A stretch of 64,000 nt of DNA from Rhodococcus sp. HNM0563 (GCF_012726195.1 NZ_JAASAF010000007.1:104222-168221), one strand, 5' to 3'; positions 25,948-37,310 are shown, counted from the first letter of the stretch. A program made the numbers and translations. Notes: generated by a model from the sequence alone, not told the origin.

Positions 25948-26940
25948 TTACCCGGCTGCGGTGAACTTCTCGCGCCGGATCCGGCGCGGGGACATCCTGC
26001 GCCGTTTGAACGACTTCACCGCGGCTTCGACGAACTTCTCCGACCCACAGATGTAGCCGGTGAACTCCTTCGCAGAGCTGACATCCTTCACGAAGGCATC
26101 GGTGACGTAGCCTTCCCGGTCGCCTCCGTTCTCACGGCTTACGCAGGTGACGTATCGCAGGCCCGGGTGCTTGTCCTCGAGCTCGCGGAAGAAGTCGGCG
26201 TCGTACACATCGGCGCAGGTCCGAATCCCATGGTAAAGCAGGATCTCCCGTTCCGGGTCGAGTGCGAGCGCATGACGGATGATGCCCTTGAGCGGTGCGA
26301 GGCCGGTGCCGCCGCCGAGCAGCGCCATCGGGCCGGTGGAGTCCTCATCGAACGTGAAGTCGCCGTACGGGCCGGTGATGTCGATCCGATCGCCTACCTC
26401 GACTGTGCCGAACAGCCACTCGGAGGCCACGCCACCCGGCTGCCGACGCACATGCAGTTCGAGCAGCTTCGGTTCTGTCGGAGGATTCGCGAGGGAGTAC
26501 TGACGCTTCGCCGAACCTCCTGGGACGGTGACCTCCACGTACTGTCCGGCCGAGAACGTGAGCGGTTCGTCGAGAGTCAACAGCACCCGCCGTGTGTCGT
26601 CGGCGATGTCTCGTACTTCGGAGACCGTGGCGACGAAGTCGCGCAGCGCGTGAGTGGTCGCGACCTCGTCGGCGGCAGGGGGGTCGATCGACGTGTCGCT
26701 GCACGGTGTGGCCTGGCACGCGAGTGCGTAGCCGTCGGATCGCTCGGCCTGCGAAAGGGTGCCCTCGGGCGAGTTCCGGTGATCGACCGACCCGGAGTGC
26801 ACCTTGACCCTGCACGTGCCGCACGTTCCCTGATTGCACGAGTTGGGCATCCACACTCCGCTGCGCAGGAACGCGTCGAGAATCGGTTGCTCAGGGCCAC
26901 AGTCGACCGACGTCGTGCCGGTGGTGACGGTGTACGACAT
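25948..26940 (-). CDS. gcoB: Aromatic O-demethylase reductase subunit GcoB
   Basis: A 330-residue reductase: an N-terminal plant-type [2Fe-2S] ferredoxin domain (NSCNQGTCGTCRVKV, later CQA), an FAD domain (RQYSLANPP) and an NAD(P)H domain (GGGTGLAPLKG; CGSEKF). In Amycolatopsis GcoB feeds electrons to the P450 GcoA in place of separate ferredoxin and reductase. ATG 26940 is 1 nt from the gcoA stop, so the two are co-translated. Confidence 0.92.
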   Translation of the reverse strand: MSYTVTTGTTSVDCGPEQPILDAFLRSGVWMPNSCNQGTCGTCRVKVHSGSVDHRNSPEGTLSQAERSDGYALACQATPCSDTSIDPPAADEVATTHALRDFVATVSEVRDIADDTRRVLLTLDEPLTFSAGQYVEVTVPGGSAKRQYSLANPPTEPKLLELHVRRQPGGVASEWLFGTVEVGDRIDITGPYGDFTFDEDSTGPMALLGGGTGLAPLKGIIRHALALDPEREILLYHGIRTCADVYDADFFRELEDKHPGLRYVTCVSRENGGDREGYVTDAFVKDVSSAKEFTGYICGSEKFVEAAVKSFKRRRMSPRRIRREKFTAAG

Positions 26941-26941
26941 G

Positions 26942-28153
26942 TCAAACCTCCCAGGTTGCGTGCAGTGAGGTGGGGCCGCGGAAGCCCCAGCCCCAGAACT
27001 CGACGTCTGCACCGGTGTCGCGTTCGAGGTTGGGGATGGTTTCGAGCAATTCCTCCAAGCCGATACGACAGACGTGGTTCGCGAAGTAGATGCCGGCGCA
27101 CGCGTGGTTGCCGGTGCCGAACGCGAGATGCGGAAGCGGCGGTCGGGTCATGTCGTACTCGGTGGGTGCCTCGAAAGTGTCGGTGTCGTGGTTGGCCGAT
27201 CCGTACGAGAGGATGACCACCGACCCCTCGGCGATCTCGATTCCGGACACCACGGTGTCGCGTTTGGCGATTCGGGCGGTGCCGGACCAGATCGGCGACG
27301 TCCAGCGCATTCCCTCGGCGATGGCCCGGGGAATCAGGTCGGGTTCGTCGACGATGGCCTCGAACTGTTCCGGGCGGGTGAACAGTCCGGCCAGCGTCGA
27401 CGACATGGCGTGCCCCGGTTCCTGCATGGCACCGAGGAGGAAGACGTAGAGAGTCGGGTAGATGTAGTCGCGGTCGCGGGTCTGTCCCTCGGGCATGCCG
27501 TCGTGCAGCCAGTGCGAGATGGCGCTGTCGTCCGGATGCTCGATCCAATGGTCGATCAGAGGATCGACGATCGACTGGATCTCGGCCTTTGCGGCGTCAC
27601 CCTCGTCGAACCGTTTCTGATCGGTGAAGTTGCCGTCGGCGTCGACGGCGGCATTGGTGAACGAGTCGGACAGCTTGTGGAACCATTCGCGAAGTTTGTC
27701 CGAGCTGACGTCCTTCAGACCGAGCAGATCTCCGAGTGCGCGGACACTGACGGGTTCGCAGTATTGAGTGACGAGGTCGGCCTTGCCGTCCGTTTCGAAC
27801 TCTTCGAGGTAGCGCTGAGCGATCGGTCGGACGAGGTCCTCTACCCAGCGGTCCACTTCGCTGGGCTGCAGCGCAGGCTCGACCATCGATCGCAGATCCT
27901 TGTGGATATCACCGTTGACTCCGATGATCGCCGGATGCCCGAAGGTGCGGCCACCGGCCGGAGTGATGATTCCTTCGAAGTCGTCGCTGTTCGCGATCGT
28001 GTGGCACGCGTGCGTCGTCGACGCGACGAATGCCCCCAGCACGGGTACGAATGCGACAGGAGCTTCGGCCCGAAGGCGCTCGTAGATCGGGTACGGGTTT
28101 CGCTCGAGCTGGGCCATGGTGACTTCGTCGATCCAGGAGAGAGTGCTCGTCAT
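26942..28153 (-). CDS. gcoA: Aromatic O-demethylase cytochrome P450 GcoA (CYP255A-type)
   Basis: A 403-residue P450 very close to Amycolatopsis GcoA, which demethylates guaiacol to catechol plus formaldehyde. Shared blocks include [38 protein letters not shown] and the C-terminal [14 protein letters not shown]. The haem ligand is Cys352 in [11 protein letters not shown]. The Phe of RTFGHPA corresponds to one of the aromatic residues that cage guaiacol. Its product feeds catA. Divergent from an AraC regulator gene; a TGTGA-N4-GACCATATG element lies about 55 nt upstream. Confidence 0.95.
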   Translation of the reverse strand: MTSTLSWIDEVTMAQLERNPYPIYERLRAEAPVAFVPVLGAFVASTTHACHTIANSDDFEGIITPAGGRTFGHPAIIGVNGDIHKDLRSMVEPALQPSEVDRWVEDLVRPIAQRYLEEFETDGKADLVTQYCEPVSVRALGDLLGLKDVSSDKLREWFHKLSDSFTNAAVDADGNFTDQKRFDEGDAAKAEIQSIVDPLIDHWIEHPDDSAISHWLHDGMPEGQTRDRDYIYPTLYVFLLGAMQEPGHAMSSTLAGLFTRPEQFEAIVDEPDLIPRAIAEGMRWTSPIWSGTARIAKRDTVVSGIEIAEGSVVILSYGSANHDTDTFEAPTEYDMTRPPLPHLAFGTGNHACAGIYFANHVCRIGLEELLETIPNLERDTGADVEFWGWGFRGPTSLHATWEV

Positions 28154-28206
28154 GTGATGCTCCTCGGGTGGGTCGTGGGGCCCTGTCGCTCGGGCCTTCC
28201 GTACGC

Positions 28207-28224
28207 TGTGATGAGGACCATATG
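28207..28224 (-). promoter_or_regulatory. Shared AraC-type operator upstream of gcoA
   Basis: TGTGATGAGGACCATATG (plus strand) lies 54-71 nt upstream of the gcoA start, in the spacer with its divergent AraC regulator gene. The same TGTGA-N4-GACCATATG pattern stands upstream of pheA2 (32738-32755). Two copies next to two paralogous AraC regulators suggest their binding site. Confidence 0.6.
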
Positions 28225-28313
28225 ATTCAGATCACTTCGCTTCTACACCGATTGCGCGGAGTCGATACGCATCGCGCGGAAAGTCGCCGAGCAGGAGTCG
28301 GGAGGTGATTGAG

Positions 28314-29243
28314 GTGGCAGAGTTCGAGGACTGGGAGGATGTCTCCCGAGTGGTCGCCGACGTGTACTTCCCGCACGAATTGACCGTCATGTCCGGCGCC
28401 GAGCGACCCGAATTGCATTTGTCGTCGGTGGATTTCGGTCCGGTGATGATCGGCAGGCTCGCGTGGGGCGTCGATGTGGCGATCGAGTGCGAGTATCCCG
28501 GAGCGTACGAGATCAACATTCCGCTCGCGGGCACCCTGGAATCCAGGGGTGAGGGCGGTGAGGTCGTCTCCGGGCCGGGGCAGGCCACCGTGTTCAGTGC
28601 GGATACTCCGAATCGGATCACGCGTTGGGACGCAACATGTTCCGTTCTGGGCGTCAAGTTCGACCGCGATCATCTCGAGCGAGAGGCCGACCGCATTCTG
28701 GGCGCCCCCTTGCGGTCCCGGCTCGTTCTGCCTGATCAGATCGATCTGACCGGCTCGGCCGGTGATTGGCGCCGCCTGGTTGCCTCATTGTCGGATCAGC
28801 TCTCAGAAGGCGCAGGTTCGCTTGCCAACCCCCTCGTGTCGCAGCAACTCGCGGGTGCCGTCACGACCGCGTTCGTGTTGGCGGTGGCACCTCCGAGCGA
28901 AGATGCCGCCCCGGCGGCTAGGCCGGGGATGGTCCGACGTGTCCTCGACGCGTTGCACGACGATCCGTCACGTCCATGGACCGCGGCCGATATGGCCGAG
29001 ATTGCAGGCACCAGCGTGCGGCGGATGCAGGAGACGTTCGCCGACTATGTGGGAAGCAGCCCGTCCGCGACCTTGCTCGACATCAGATTGGACCGCGCGC
29101 ACGCAGAACTCGCGGCCGGTGGCTCCGGCGTCACGGTGACCGACGTTGCGTTCCGGTGGGGTTTCAGCAGCCCCGCCCGATTCGCGGCGGCGTTCAAGAA
29201 GCGGTACGGGATGACGCCGAGTCAAGCGTTGCGCGACTCCTGA
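28314..29243 (+). CDS. AraC family regulator, probable activator of gcoAB
   Basis: A 309-residue regulator with an N-terminal cupin-like ligand domain (EINIPLAGTLES) and a C-terminal AraC helix-turn-helix pair (WTAADMAEIAGTSVRRMQETF and VTVTDVAFRWGFSSPARFAAAFKKRYG). It is paralogous to the pheA2A1 regulator at 32908. GTG 28314 is preferred because GGAGG lies 8 nt upstream; GTG 28305 overlaps that site. Divergent from gcoA, so it probably senses guaiacol-type phenols or a product. Confidence 0.87.
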   Translation: MAEFEDWEDVSRVVADVYFPHELTVMSGAERPELHLSSVDFGPVMIGRLAWGVDVAIECEYPGAYEINIPLAGTLESRGEGGEVVSGPGQATVFSADTPNRITRWDATCSVLGVKFDRDHLEREADRILGAPLRSRLVLPDQIDLTGSAGDWRRLVASLSDQLSEGAGSLANPLVSQQLAGAVTTAFVLAVAPPSEDAAPAARPGMVRRVLDALHDDPSRPWTAADMAEIAGTSVRRMQETFADYVGSSPSATLLDIRLDRAHAELAAGGSGVTVTDVAFRWGFSSPARFAAAFKKRYGMTPSQALRDS

Positions 29244-29333
29244 CAGCAGGACTGCGTCATCCGAGCCGATCGCGGACGTCTCGGCGGAATCGGTGCCGAT
29301 GTGTCGTGGTCATTGCTGCCATGTCCGATAAGA

Positions 29334-29351
29334 CGTACAATTTTCCGTACA
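29334..29351 (+). promoter_or_regulatory. Candidate YefM operator
   Basis: Two CGTACA hexamers (29334-29339 and 29346-29351), 12 bp apart, stand directly upstream of the antitoxin ribosome site. In Escherichia coli YefM binds palindromes built on TGTACA. The spacing and position fit autoregulation of this toxin-antitoxin operon. Confidence 0.5.
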
Positions 29352-29365
29352 GTTAGGAGGTTGTC

Positions 29366-29626
29366 ATGAGGACCATGAGTTACAGCGAGTCCCGTGCTCG
29401 TTACGCCGAAGTTCTGGATTCGGTGGTGAATGACCGCGAGGAAATCGTGATCACCCGATCGGGCCACGAGCCCGTGGTGATCGTGTCGCTGGCGGATTTC
29501 GAGTCGCTTCGCGAGACCGCCTACCTGATGCGTTCACCGGCAAATGCGCGACGCCTGCTCGACGCGATGGAGCGACTCGAAGCCGGAGAGGGTCAGCCGC
29601 ACGAGCTGATCGACGGTGACGACTGA
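29366..29626 (+). CDS. yefM: YefM family antitoxin
   Basis: An 86-residue Phd/YefM antitoxin: an N-terminal DNA-binding part (SYSESRARYAEVLDSVVNDRE) with EIVITRSGHEPVVIVSLADFESL, and an acidic tail that masks the toxin. ATG 29366 has AGGAGG 5 nt upstream. It lies 2 nt before yoeB, forming a standard operon. Confidence 0.93.
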   Translation: MRTMSYSESRARYAEVLDSVVNDREEIVITRSGHEPVVIVSLADFESLRETAYLMRSPANARRLLDAMERLEAGEGQPHELIDGDD

Positions 29627-29628
29627 CG

Positions 29629-29889
29629 ATGCGGTTGGTGTGGGATGTCAACGCCTGGGAGGACTACCTCTGGTGGCAGACTCAGGACCGTAAGGTGTTG
29701 AAGCGCATCAACTCTCTTGTGCAGGACATCCTACGAAACGGAAACGCCGGCATCGGCAAACCGGAGCCGCTGAAGCACGACTTCGCCGGGTACTGGTCCA
29801 GGCGAATCACCGACGAACACCGTCTTGTCTACAAGGTCGCCGACACCGAGGTGCGTATTGCGGCGTGCCGGTATCACTACGGGCGCTGA
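29629..29889 (+). CDS. yoeB: YoeB family mRNA interferase toxin
   Basis: An 86-residue ribosome-dependent endoribonuclease of the YoeB group. The family ends are intact: W-D--AWEDYLWWQTQDRK at the start, GKPEPLKHDFAGYWSRRI in the middle with the catalytic Glu and Arg, and CRYHYGR with the terminal His-Tyr. It looks functional and is paired with yefM 2 nt upstream. Confidence 0.93.
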   Translation: MRLVWDVNAWEDYLWWQTQDRKVLKRINSLVQDILRNGNAGIGKPEPLKHDFAGYWSRRITDEHRLVYKVADTEVRIAACRYHYGR

Positions 29890-29895
29890 CACGTT

Positions 29896-30387
29896 CTATC
29901 CGATCCACATGGCCGGGATCGGCCGGTCGAAGGACAACTCGGGAAAGTCGTCATCGGCGACCGGTGTCCGCAACCGCCGCTCCGAGTAGTCGTGGCCGTG
30001 CGTGCGCATGTACTCGATGCACGCCACCGTGTAACCGAGGGAATCGATCCGGTCGGTGCCGACCGGGCGGAACAGGTTGGGAAATCCGTGCGCGGTCACG
30101 GCTGCAGGATCGATGGCGGTGTCCTCACGCCCCTGCAGGTGGATCGTGCCGTCGCCATCGATCACGAACTTGGCGCGGGCGATGACGAACCTTCCTAAGT
30201 GGAATTCCCAGCGATTGTCGATGTCGTCGTATGTGGCCGAGGTTACGCTGACCAGCTCGCAGACCGACAGATATAAGTCGTCACGAAGGCGGTCCGCCGC
30301 ACGCCGGCAAGCGAAGGAGCGCCCGAGTATCACGGCGTCGAACTCCGGGATAGGGGCAGGGGCACCGGAATTCGAAGCGGCGGACAT
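29896..30387 (-). CDS. Hypothetical protein downstream of the phenol hydroxylase genes
   Basis: A 163-residue soluble protein not recognised from any family. It has a mixed alpha/beta composition, a Cys pair near 27 and 43, and a His/Asp-rich C-terminal part (YMRTHGHDYSERRLRT). ATG 30387 has GGAG 9 nt upstream. It lies 95 nt downstream of pheA1 on the same strand and converges with yoeB, so it is probably the last gene of the pheA2A1 transcript. A role in phenol hydroxylation or hydroxylase maturation is only inferred from position. Confidence 0.6.
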   Translation of the reverse strand: MSAASNSGAPAPIPEFDAVILGRSFACRRAADRLRDDLYLSVCELVSVTSATYDDIDNRWEFHLGRFVIARAKFVIDGDGTIHLQGREDTAIDPAAVTAHGFPNLFRPVGTDRIDSLGYTVACIEYMRTHGHDYSERRLRTPVADDDFPELSFDRPIPAMWIG

Positions 30388-30482
30388 CTCGGACGCTCCT
30401 TCGCGTGGGGTGGATGGTTGGGTACCGCGCGCAGGCGGGTAGGTGGGGGTCGTCCGCCTGCGCGCGGTGGTGTGGGGTGTCG

Positions 30483-32093
30483 TTACTTGTAGAACGCGGA
30501 GACGTCGGCGTTGCCGACCAGGTCGGGCACGGTCCAGCCGTCGAGGTCGTACTCGCTCATGAACTGCTCGGCGAAGCCCTTCATGGAAGCCACATCACCG
30601 CGGGTCTCGGCTGCGAACAGCAGTTCGGCCTTGACGTTCTCGTGGTTGCCTGCGTAGTTCCGCTCGTACAGCTCGTGACGACCACCGAATTCGGATCCGA
30701 TCGAATCCCACAGAGCCTTCATGACCTTGACACGGTCGACCGCCTGGATGCCGTCGGATCCACGAACGTACTTGTCCAGGTACGGGCGTACGTCGGGGTT
30801 CTTGAAGTCGGCGGCGGACGAGGGCAGGTAGATCAGGCCCGAGGCAACGTCCTGCTCGATGATCTCCTTGATGCGCGGGTAGCCCTGCATCGCGAACATC
30901 CGGTACGTCAGGCCGTATTCGAGCTTCGGGATGACGGTGTCGCCGATCCACGGTTCGGGATTGTTGACCATGGAGTCGGTCAGCGACCAGAACAGGTTGC
31001 GCCAGCCGATGACCTCACCGACGCGGGTCTGTACTCCTCGGAATCCGCCGGCGCCGGTGGCGTCGAGGGCCTTCATGAGCAGACCGGCGATGAAGTCGAG
31101 TTTCACGGCGAGGCGGGTGCAGCCCTGCAGGGTGAAGCGCTGGAGGAAGCCGGAACCCGGCAGGAACTGGTTGATCTTCTCGACGTCCCCGTACATGAAG
31201 ACGTTCTCCCACGGGACGAGGACCTTGTCGAAGATGAAGATGGCGTCGTTCTCGTCCATGCGGCTCGACAGCGGGTAGTCGAACGGCGAGCCGACGATGT
31301 TGGCGTTCTCTGAATAGGAGGCGCGGGAGATCAGTTTGATGCCGGGTGCATCCATCGGCACCGTGCAGATCAGCGCGAATTCCTTCTTCTTGATCGGCAG
31401 GCCGTAGTGGGCGATGAAGTTGTAGTTGGTGATGGCCGAGCCGGTCGCGACGACTTTCGCTCCGGAGACGATGAGGCCGGCGTCGGTCTCCTTCTCGACC
31501 TTCATGAACACGTCGCCGACCTGGTCCGGGGGCAGCTGGCGGTCGACCGGCGGGTTGATGATCGCGTGGTTCCAGTACAGCACCTTCTCCTGCGATTCCC
31601 GGTACCAGCGCTTCGCGTTGTCCTGGAACGGGTTGTAGAACTCGTCGTTTGCGCCGAGGGTGCCGAGGAAGGACGCCTTGTAGTCGGGGGAGCGGCCCAT
31701 CCAGCCGTAGGTCAGGCGTGCCCAGGTGGCGATGGCATCGCGGTCCTTGACCAGGTCGGCAGAGGATTTCGGGGTGCGGAAGAACGGCATCGTGACGCCG
31801 CCGTTGCCGGTGTCGGTGGGAGTGGTGAGCGTGTCGACGTGCTCGCCGGTGTGCAGCGCGTCGTAGAGGCGCGCGGTCATCCGGATGGAGTTTCGGAACG
31901 CCGGGTGGTTCGTGAAGTCCTTGACCTTCTCGCCGTGCAGGAAGATCTCGCGGCCGTCGTCGATCGAGGCGATGTACTCGTCGCCGGTCATGGGGCGGGT
32001 TGCGAAATTCTTCGTCCGGTTCGCTTCGCACTCTGCGGCGACATTGACCTTGGAGCGGTCGAGGGTGTCCGGGCGCGGTTCGGTGGTGGTCAT
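30483..32093 (-). CDS. pheA1: Phenol hydroxylase oxygenase component (HpaB/PheA1 family)
   Basis: A 536-residue FADH2-dependent monooxygenase of the HpaB fold, hydroxylating phenols to catechols with flavin supplied by PheA2. Family motifs: [20 protein letters not shown] at the N-terminus, [18 protein letters not shown] and [12 protein letters not shown], then a helical C-terminal domain. It lies 49 nt after pheA2. The order pheR-pheA2-pheA1 next to catRABC is known from Rhodococcus erythropolis. The substrate may include 4-substituted phenols as well as phenol. Confidence 0.9.
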   Translation of the reverse strand: MTTTEPRPDTLDRSKVNVAAECEANRTKNFATRPMTGDEYIASIDDGREIFLHGEKVKDFTNHPAFRNSIRMTARLYDALHTGEHVDTLTTPTDTGNGGVTMPFFRTPKSSADLVKDRDAIATWARLTYGWMGRSPDYKASFLGTLGANDEFYNPFQDNAKRWYRESQEKVLYWNHAIINPPVDRQLPPDQVGDVFMKVEKETDAGLIVSGAKVVATGSAITNYNFIAHYGLPIKKKEFALICTVPMDAPGIKLISRASYSENANIVGSPFDYPLSSRMDENDAIFIFDKVLVPWENVFMYGDVEKINQFLPGSGFLQRFTLQGCTRLAVKLDFIAGLLMKALDATGAGGFRGVQTRVGEVIGWRNLFWSLTDSMVNNPEPWIGDTVIPKLEYGLTYRMFAMQGYPRIKEIIEQDVASGLIYLPSSAADFKNPDVRPYLDKYVRGSDGIQAVDRVKVMKALWDSIGSEFGGRHELYERNYAGNHENVKAELLFAAETRGDVASMKGFAEQFMSEYDLDGWTVPDLVGNADVSAFYK

Positions 32094-32142
32094 GGAATTT
32101 CTCCTAGTCCGGTGGGGCAGGGATTCGCTGTGTCAGTGGTGG

Positions 32143-32706
32143 TCAGGCCGGGGATGTGGCCAGGTGAAGCGGGGTGAACTTCGTCTGGGCGTCGAACCAT
32201 CCGCTGTGCGGATCGTCCAGGCAGCCGTTCCAGGCCGCAGACGCGCTGGGGGCGCCGAGGTCGTGGAAGGTGCTGCGGAAGAAGAGGAGGGGATCGACGT
32301 CGCGGCTCGAGGCATCGACGATCTCGCCGATGTAGATGATGTGGTCACCGCCGTCGTATTCGCGCCACGGGATGCACGAAATCGTCGCGGCGGTACCGGC
32401 GAGGACCGGTGCGGTGGGGCCGTCCTCCCATGTCGGCTCGGGCGACTGCGGCCTGCCTGCGAAGTGCATCGCGGTGTCGACCTGGTCGGCGGCGAGGACG
32501 TTCACGGCGAACGGTGCACCCGACAGGAACCCGCACGCCTTCGAGGTGCGAGTCAAGGTGACCTGGCACAGTCGCGGCTCGAGCGACACTGCGGTGAACG
32601 CGGTGACAGTGGCGCCGTGCGGTTCGCCGTCCCGGTTGGCGCAGGTGATGACGGTGACGCCACTTGCGAACTGTCCGAAGATGTTTCGCAGGTCTCGCTG
32701 TTCCAT
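32143..32706 (-). CDS. pheA2: Flavin reductase component of phenol hydroxylase
   Basis: A 187-residue flavin reductase domain protein that makes reduced FAD from NADH for PheA1. Motifs: FGQFASGVTVITCAN, GATVTAFTAVSLEPRLCQVTL and the GDHIIYIGEI strand. ATG 32706 follows GGGAGGACG; the open frame continues to 32760 but lies in promoter DNA. The element TGTGACACAGACCATATG is 32 nt upstream. Confidence 0.92.
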   Translation of the reverse strand: MEQRDLRNIFGQFASGVTVITCANRDGEPHGATVTAFTAVSLEPRLCQVTLTRTSKACGFLSGAPFAVNVLAADQVDTAMHFAGRPQSPEPTWEDGPTAPVLAGTAATISCIPWREYDGGDHIIYIGEIVDASSRDVDPLLFFRSTFHDLGAPSASAAWNGCLDDPHSGWFDAQTKFTPLHLATSPA

Positions 32707-32737
32707 GTCTGCGTCCTCCCTGTCCGGTTCGATCTGG

Positions 32738-32755
32738 TGTGACACAGACCATATG
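32738..32755 (-). promoter_or_regulatory. Shared AraC-type operator upstream of pheA2
   Basis: TGTGACACAGACCATATG (plus strand) matches the gcoA copy at 28207-28224 in 14 of 18 positions, with all differences in the 4-nt spacer. It lies 32-49 nt upstream of pheA2 in the spacer with the divergent AraC regulator gene. Confidence 0.6.
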
Positions 32756-32907
32756 GACACCGGAAGGGATGTGCGATCCAGTGAGCGCGGTCACTATCCA
32801 CCTGGCGCGGCGGGTAGGTATAAAGTCCTTGTTTGCCAGGGGACGTGTCCCTGATCACACTGGAATCAAGGTCCCCGGTATCCGAAAACGCGAGGGTGGA
32901 TCACAGA

Positions 32908-33843
32908 ATGGCAGAGGATTCGACTCGACACCCGTCCGACTGGGACGAGGTGGAAGAGGTGGTGTCGCATGCGTACTTCTCGCATGACCTCACCCCCCTC
33001 GAGAAGGTCGAACCTCGCCTGAACCTGCGCACATTGCCTTTGGGGCCGATCCGGTTGGCCCGGATCGGCTGGGGTGCCGAGGCGTCGGTGCACAGTTCGC
33101 ACCCGGGCGCCTATGCCGTGAACATTCCCTTGTCGGGCACGATCGAGTCGATCGCCAGTGGCGTCGAGACCGCATCCGGGGTGGGGCAGGCAACCGTCTT
33201 CGAACCGGACATCGACGCGACGATCCGTCGGTGGAGTGGCGACTGCGAGATCGTCGGGGTCAAGCTCGAACGCGACTACCTGCACCGGGAGATGGCCCGC
33301 ATCCTCGGGCGCCCCGACCTGCACCTTCCCCCTCAGGTCGACCTGTCGACCGACGCGGGGCAGAGTTGGATGGCGTTACTGCGTTCGGTCATCGAGCAGC
33401 TCAAATCCGACGAATCCCTCTGGCACAACCCACTGGTGTCCGATCAACTCTCCGGCGCCCTGACCTCGTCGTTCATTCTCGCGGTGATGCCCGACGACGC
33501 CGATCCGACGGGAGGTGCGCGGCCTCGGATCATCAAGCGGGTCCTCGACCGGGTGCACGACGATCCGTCGTTGCCCTGGACGTCAGCGGACATGGCGGAG
33601 GTCGCCGGGGTGAGTGTGCGTCGTCTGCAAGAGGGCTTCCGGGAGTACCTCGGTGTCTGCCCCCGCGACTACCTGCTCGATCTGCGGTTGTCGCGCATCC
33701 ACGAGGAACTCTCCGCGGGATCCGGTAGCAATCTGTCGGTGACGGATGTGGCGTTGAAATGGGGGATCACACACACCGGGCGGTTCTCTGCGGCGTACAA
33801 ACGCAAGTACGGACTAGCGCCCTCCGCCACGCTGCGTTCCTGA
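32908..33843 (+). CDS. pheR: AraC family regulator, probable activator of pheA2A1
   Basis: A 311-residue AraC-type regulator with an N-terminal sensing domain (AVNIPLSGTIES) and a C-terminal double helix-turn-helix (WTSADMAEVAGVSVRRLQEGF; LSVTDVALKWGITHTGRFSAAYKRKYG). It is a clear paralogue of the gcoA-linked regulator at 28314. ATG 32908 is chosen; the frame opens earlier at 32833 in promoter DNA. Divergent from pheA2 and convergent with catR. Named from the Rhodococcus pheR position. Confidence 0.86.
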   Translation: MAEDSTRHPSDWDEVEEVVSHAYFSHDLTPLEKVEPRLNLRTLPLGPIRLARIGWGAEASVHSSHPGAYAVNIPLSGTIESIASGVETASGVGQATVFEPDIDATIRRWSGDCEIVGVKLERDYLHREMARILGRPDLHLPPQVDLSTDAGQSWMALLRSVIEQLKSDESLWHNPLVSDQLSGALTSSFILAVMPDDADPTGGARPRIIKRVLDRVHDDPSLPWTSADMAEVAGVSVRRLQEGFREYLGVCPRDYLLDLRLSRIHEELSAGSGSNLSVTDVALKWGITHTGRFSAAYKRKYGLAPSATLRS

Positions 33844-33877
33844 AAACGATGGGCGCCTGATTCGGTATCGGTACTGG

Positions 33878-35731
<1,854 letters not shown>

Positions 35732-35745
35732 TCCACATCTGATCT

Positions 35746-35780
35746 CGAATGCCGGTGTCCCACAGGGGCGCCGGCATTCG
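35746..35780 (+). terminator. Stem-loop between catA and catB
   Basis: CGAATGCCGG (35746-35755) and CCGGCATTCG (35771-35780) are perfect 10-bp arms, extendable inward through G-U pairs to about 16 bp with a 3-nt loop. There is no T-tract. It could be a partial terminator or an RNA-stability element that raises catA relative to catBC. Confidence 0.5.
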
Positions 35781-35842
35781 CCGCGAGTGCACCTGCACAG
35801 TATCGACCGTCACACCCAGAACTGATTGTGAGCTGACCGAAG

Positions 35843-36970
35843 ATGTCCGACCCCGACCTGGCGATCGTCTCCGTCGAATCGACGATCGTCGACGTGCCCC
35901 TGATTCGTCCGCACAAGTTCGCGACCACGACATCGGAAGTGCAACCGATCCTCTTCGTCGCCGTTACCACTGCCGGCGGAGTCACCGGCTACGGCGAAGG
36001 CGTCGTGCCCGGAGGCCCGTGGTGGGGAGGCGAATCCGTCGAGACGATGAAGCAGATCGTCGATCGCTACATCGGTCCCTACATCATCGGTCGTGGTGTC
36101 GACGAGATCAGCGGCGTGATGCTCGACATCGAACGGATCGTCGCGAACGCGCGTTTCGCGAAGGCTGCGGTCGATGTGGCGATGCATGACGCGTGGGGCC
36201 GCAGCCTCGGCGTGCCGGTCGCATCACTGCTCGGTGGCGCGTTCCGCACCGGAGTCGACGTACGCTGGGCGCTCGGCGCGGCGCCTCTCGAGGAGATCGT
36301 CGAAGAGGTCACCCACAAGATGGAGCAGCGCCTCAACTTCTCGTTCAAGCTCAAGATGGGTGCGCTCGATCCCGTCGTCGACACCGACCGCGTGGTGAAG
36401 ATCGTGGAGGCGTTCGACGGCAAGGTCGGATTCAGCATCGATGTGAACGCGCGCTGGGATCGTTTCACCGCGCTGCGTCACGTACCGCAGCTCGTCGACG
36501 GTGGTGTGGAACTCATCGAGCAGCCGACCCCGGCCGACCAGCTCGATGTCCTCGCCGAGATCAACCGCCGCGTCTCGGCCCCCGTCATGGCCGACGAATC
36601 CGTCCAGACCCCGCACGACGCATACGAGGTCGCCAAGCTCGCCGCGGCCGACGTCATCGCCCTCAAGACCACCAAGTGCGGTGGTCTGCAGCGCAGCAAG
36701 GAAGTGGTCGCGGTCGCCAAGGCCGCTGGTCTGCGCTGCCACGGCGCGACGTCCATCGAAGGCCCGATCGGTACCGCCGCGTCCATCCATTTCGCATGCT
36801 CCGAGCCCGGGATCAACTACGGCACCGAGCTGTTCGGTCCTCAGCTGTTCGCGGTCGAGCTGCTGAAGAAGCCCCTCGAATACTCCGATGGCCAGGTGCA
36901 CCTGCCGGAGGGCCTCGGCCTCGGTGTCGAACTCGACATGGACGTCGTCAAGAAGTACGCGCGAGACTGA
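35843..36970 (+). CDS. catB: Muconate cycloisomerase
   Basis: A 375-residue enolase-superfamily enzyme converting cis,cis-muconate to muconolactone. Catalytic features: the Lys pair in FKLKMG (about 172-177), metal ligands in IDVNARWD, IEQPTP and MADESV, and the catalytic Lys in ALKTTKCGG. Lies 111 nt after catA with a stem-loop between, and 27 nt before catC. Confidence 0.94.
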   Translation: MSDPDLAIVSVESTIVDVPLIRPHKFATTTSEVQPILFVAVTTAGGVTGYGEGVVPGGPWWGGESVETMKQIVDRYIGPYIIGRGVDEISGVMLDIERIVANARFAKAAVDVAMHDAWGRSLGVPVASLLGGAFRTGVDVRWALGAAPLEEIVEEVTHKMEQRLNFSFKLKMGALDPVVDTDRVVKIVEAFDGKVGFSIDVNARWDRFTALRHVPQLVDGGVELIEQPTPADQLDVLAEINRRVSAPVMADESVQTPHDAYEVAKLAAADVIALKTTKCGGLQRSKEVVAVAKAAGLRCHGATSIEGPIGTAASIHFACSEPGINYGTELFGPQLFAVELLKKPLEYSDGQVHLPEGLGLGVELDMDVVKKYARD

Positions 36971-36997
36971 ACCCACACTCGAAGAAGGAGAAAACCC

Positions 36998-37282
36998 ATG
37001 GCACTGTTCCACGTTCGGATGGACGTCAACATTCCCCGCGACCTCGACCCCGAGGTGCGCGCCGAGACGATCGCCAAGGAGAAGGCCTACAGTCAGCAAC
37101 TCCAGCGGGCCGGTAAGTGGCCCGAGATCTGGCGCATCGTCGGCAAGTACAGCAACATCTCCATCTTCGACGTGGACTCGGCCGACGAGCTGCACGAGAT
37201 CCTGTTCAACCTGCCACTCTTCCCGTACATGGACATCGAGGTCATGGCGCTGACGAAGCACGGGTCGGACGTCAAGGACTGA
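36998..37282 (+). CDS. catC: Muconolactone delta-isomerase
   Basis: A 94-residue muconolactone isomerase giving beta-ketoadipate enol-lactone, the substrate of PcaD at 57332. The compact ferredoxin-like fold sequence ALFHVRMDVNIPRDL, WPEIWRIVGKYSNISIFDV and LPLFPYMDIEVMALTKH covers the full family length. ATG 36998 follows GAAGGAG. Last gene of catABC. Confidence 0.96.
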   Translation: MALFHVRMDVNIPRDLDPEVRAETIAKEKAYSQQLQRAGKWPEIWRIVGKYSNISIFDVDSADELHEILFNLPLFPYMDIEVMALTKHGSDVKD

Positions 37283-37310
37283 CTCGACCGCCGCGGTCGG
37301 AGTAGTGACG

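Noticed and set aside
37285..37302. Terminator after catC
   Set aside because: GACCG/CGGTC gives only a 5-bp stem with no T-tract, too weak to report as a feature.
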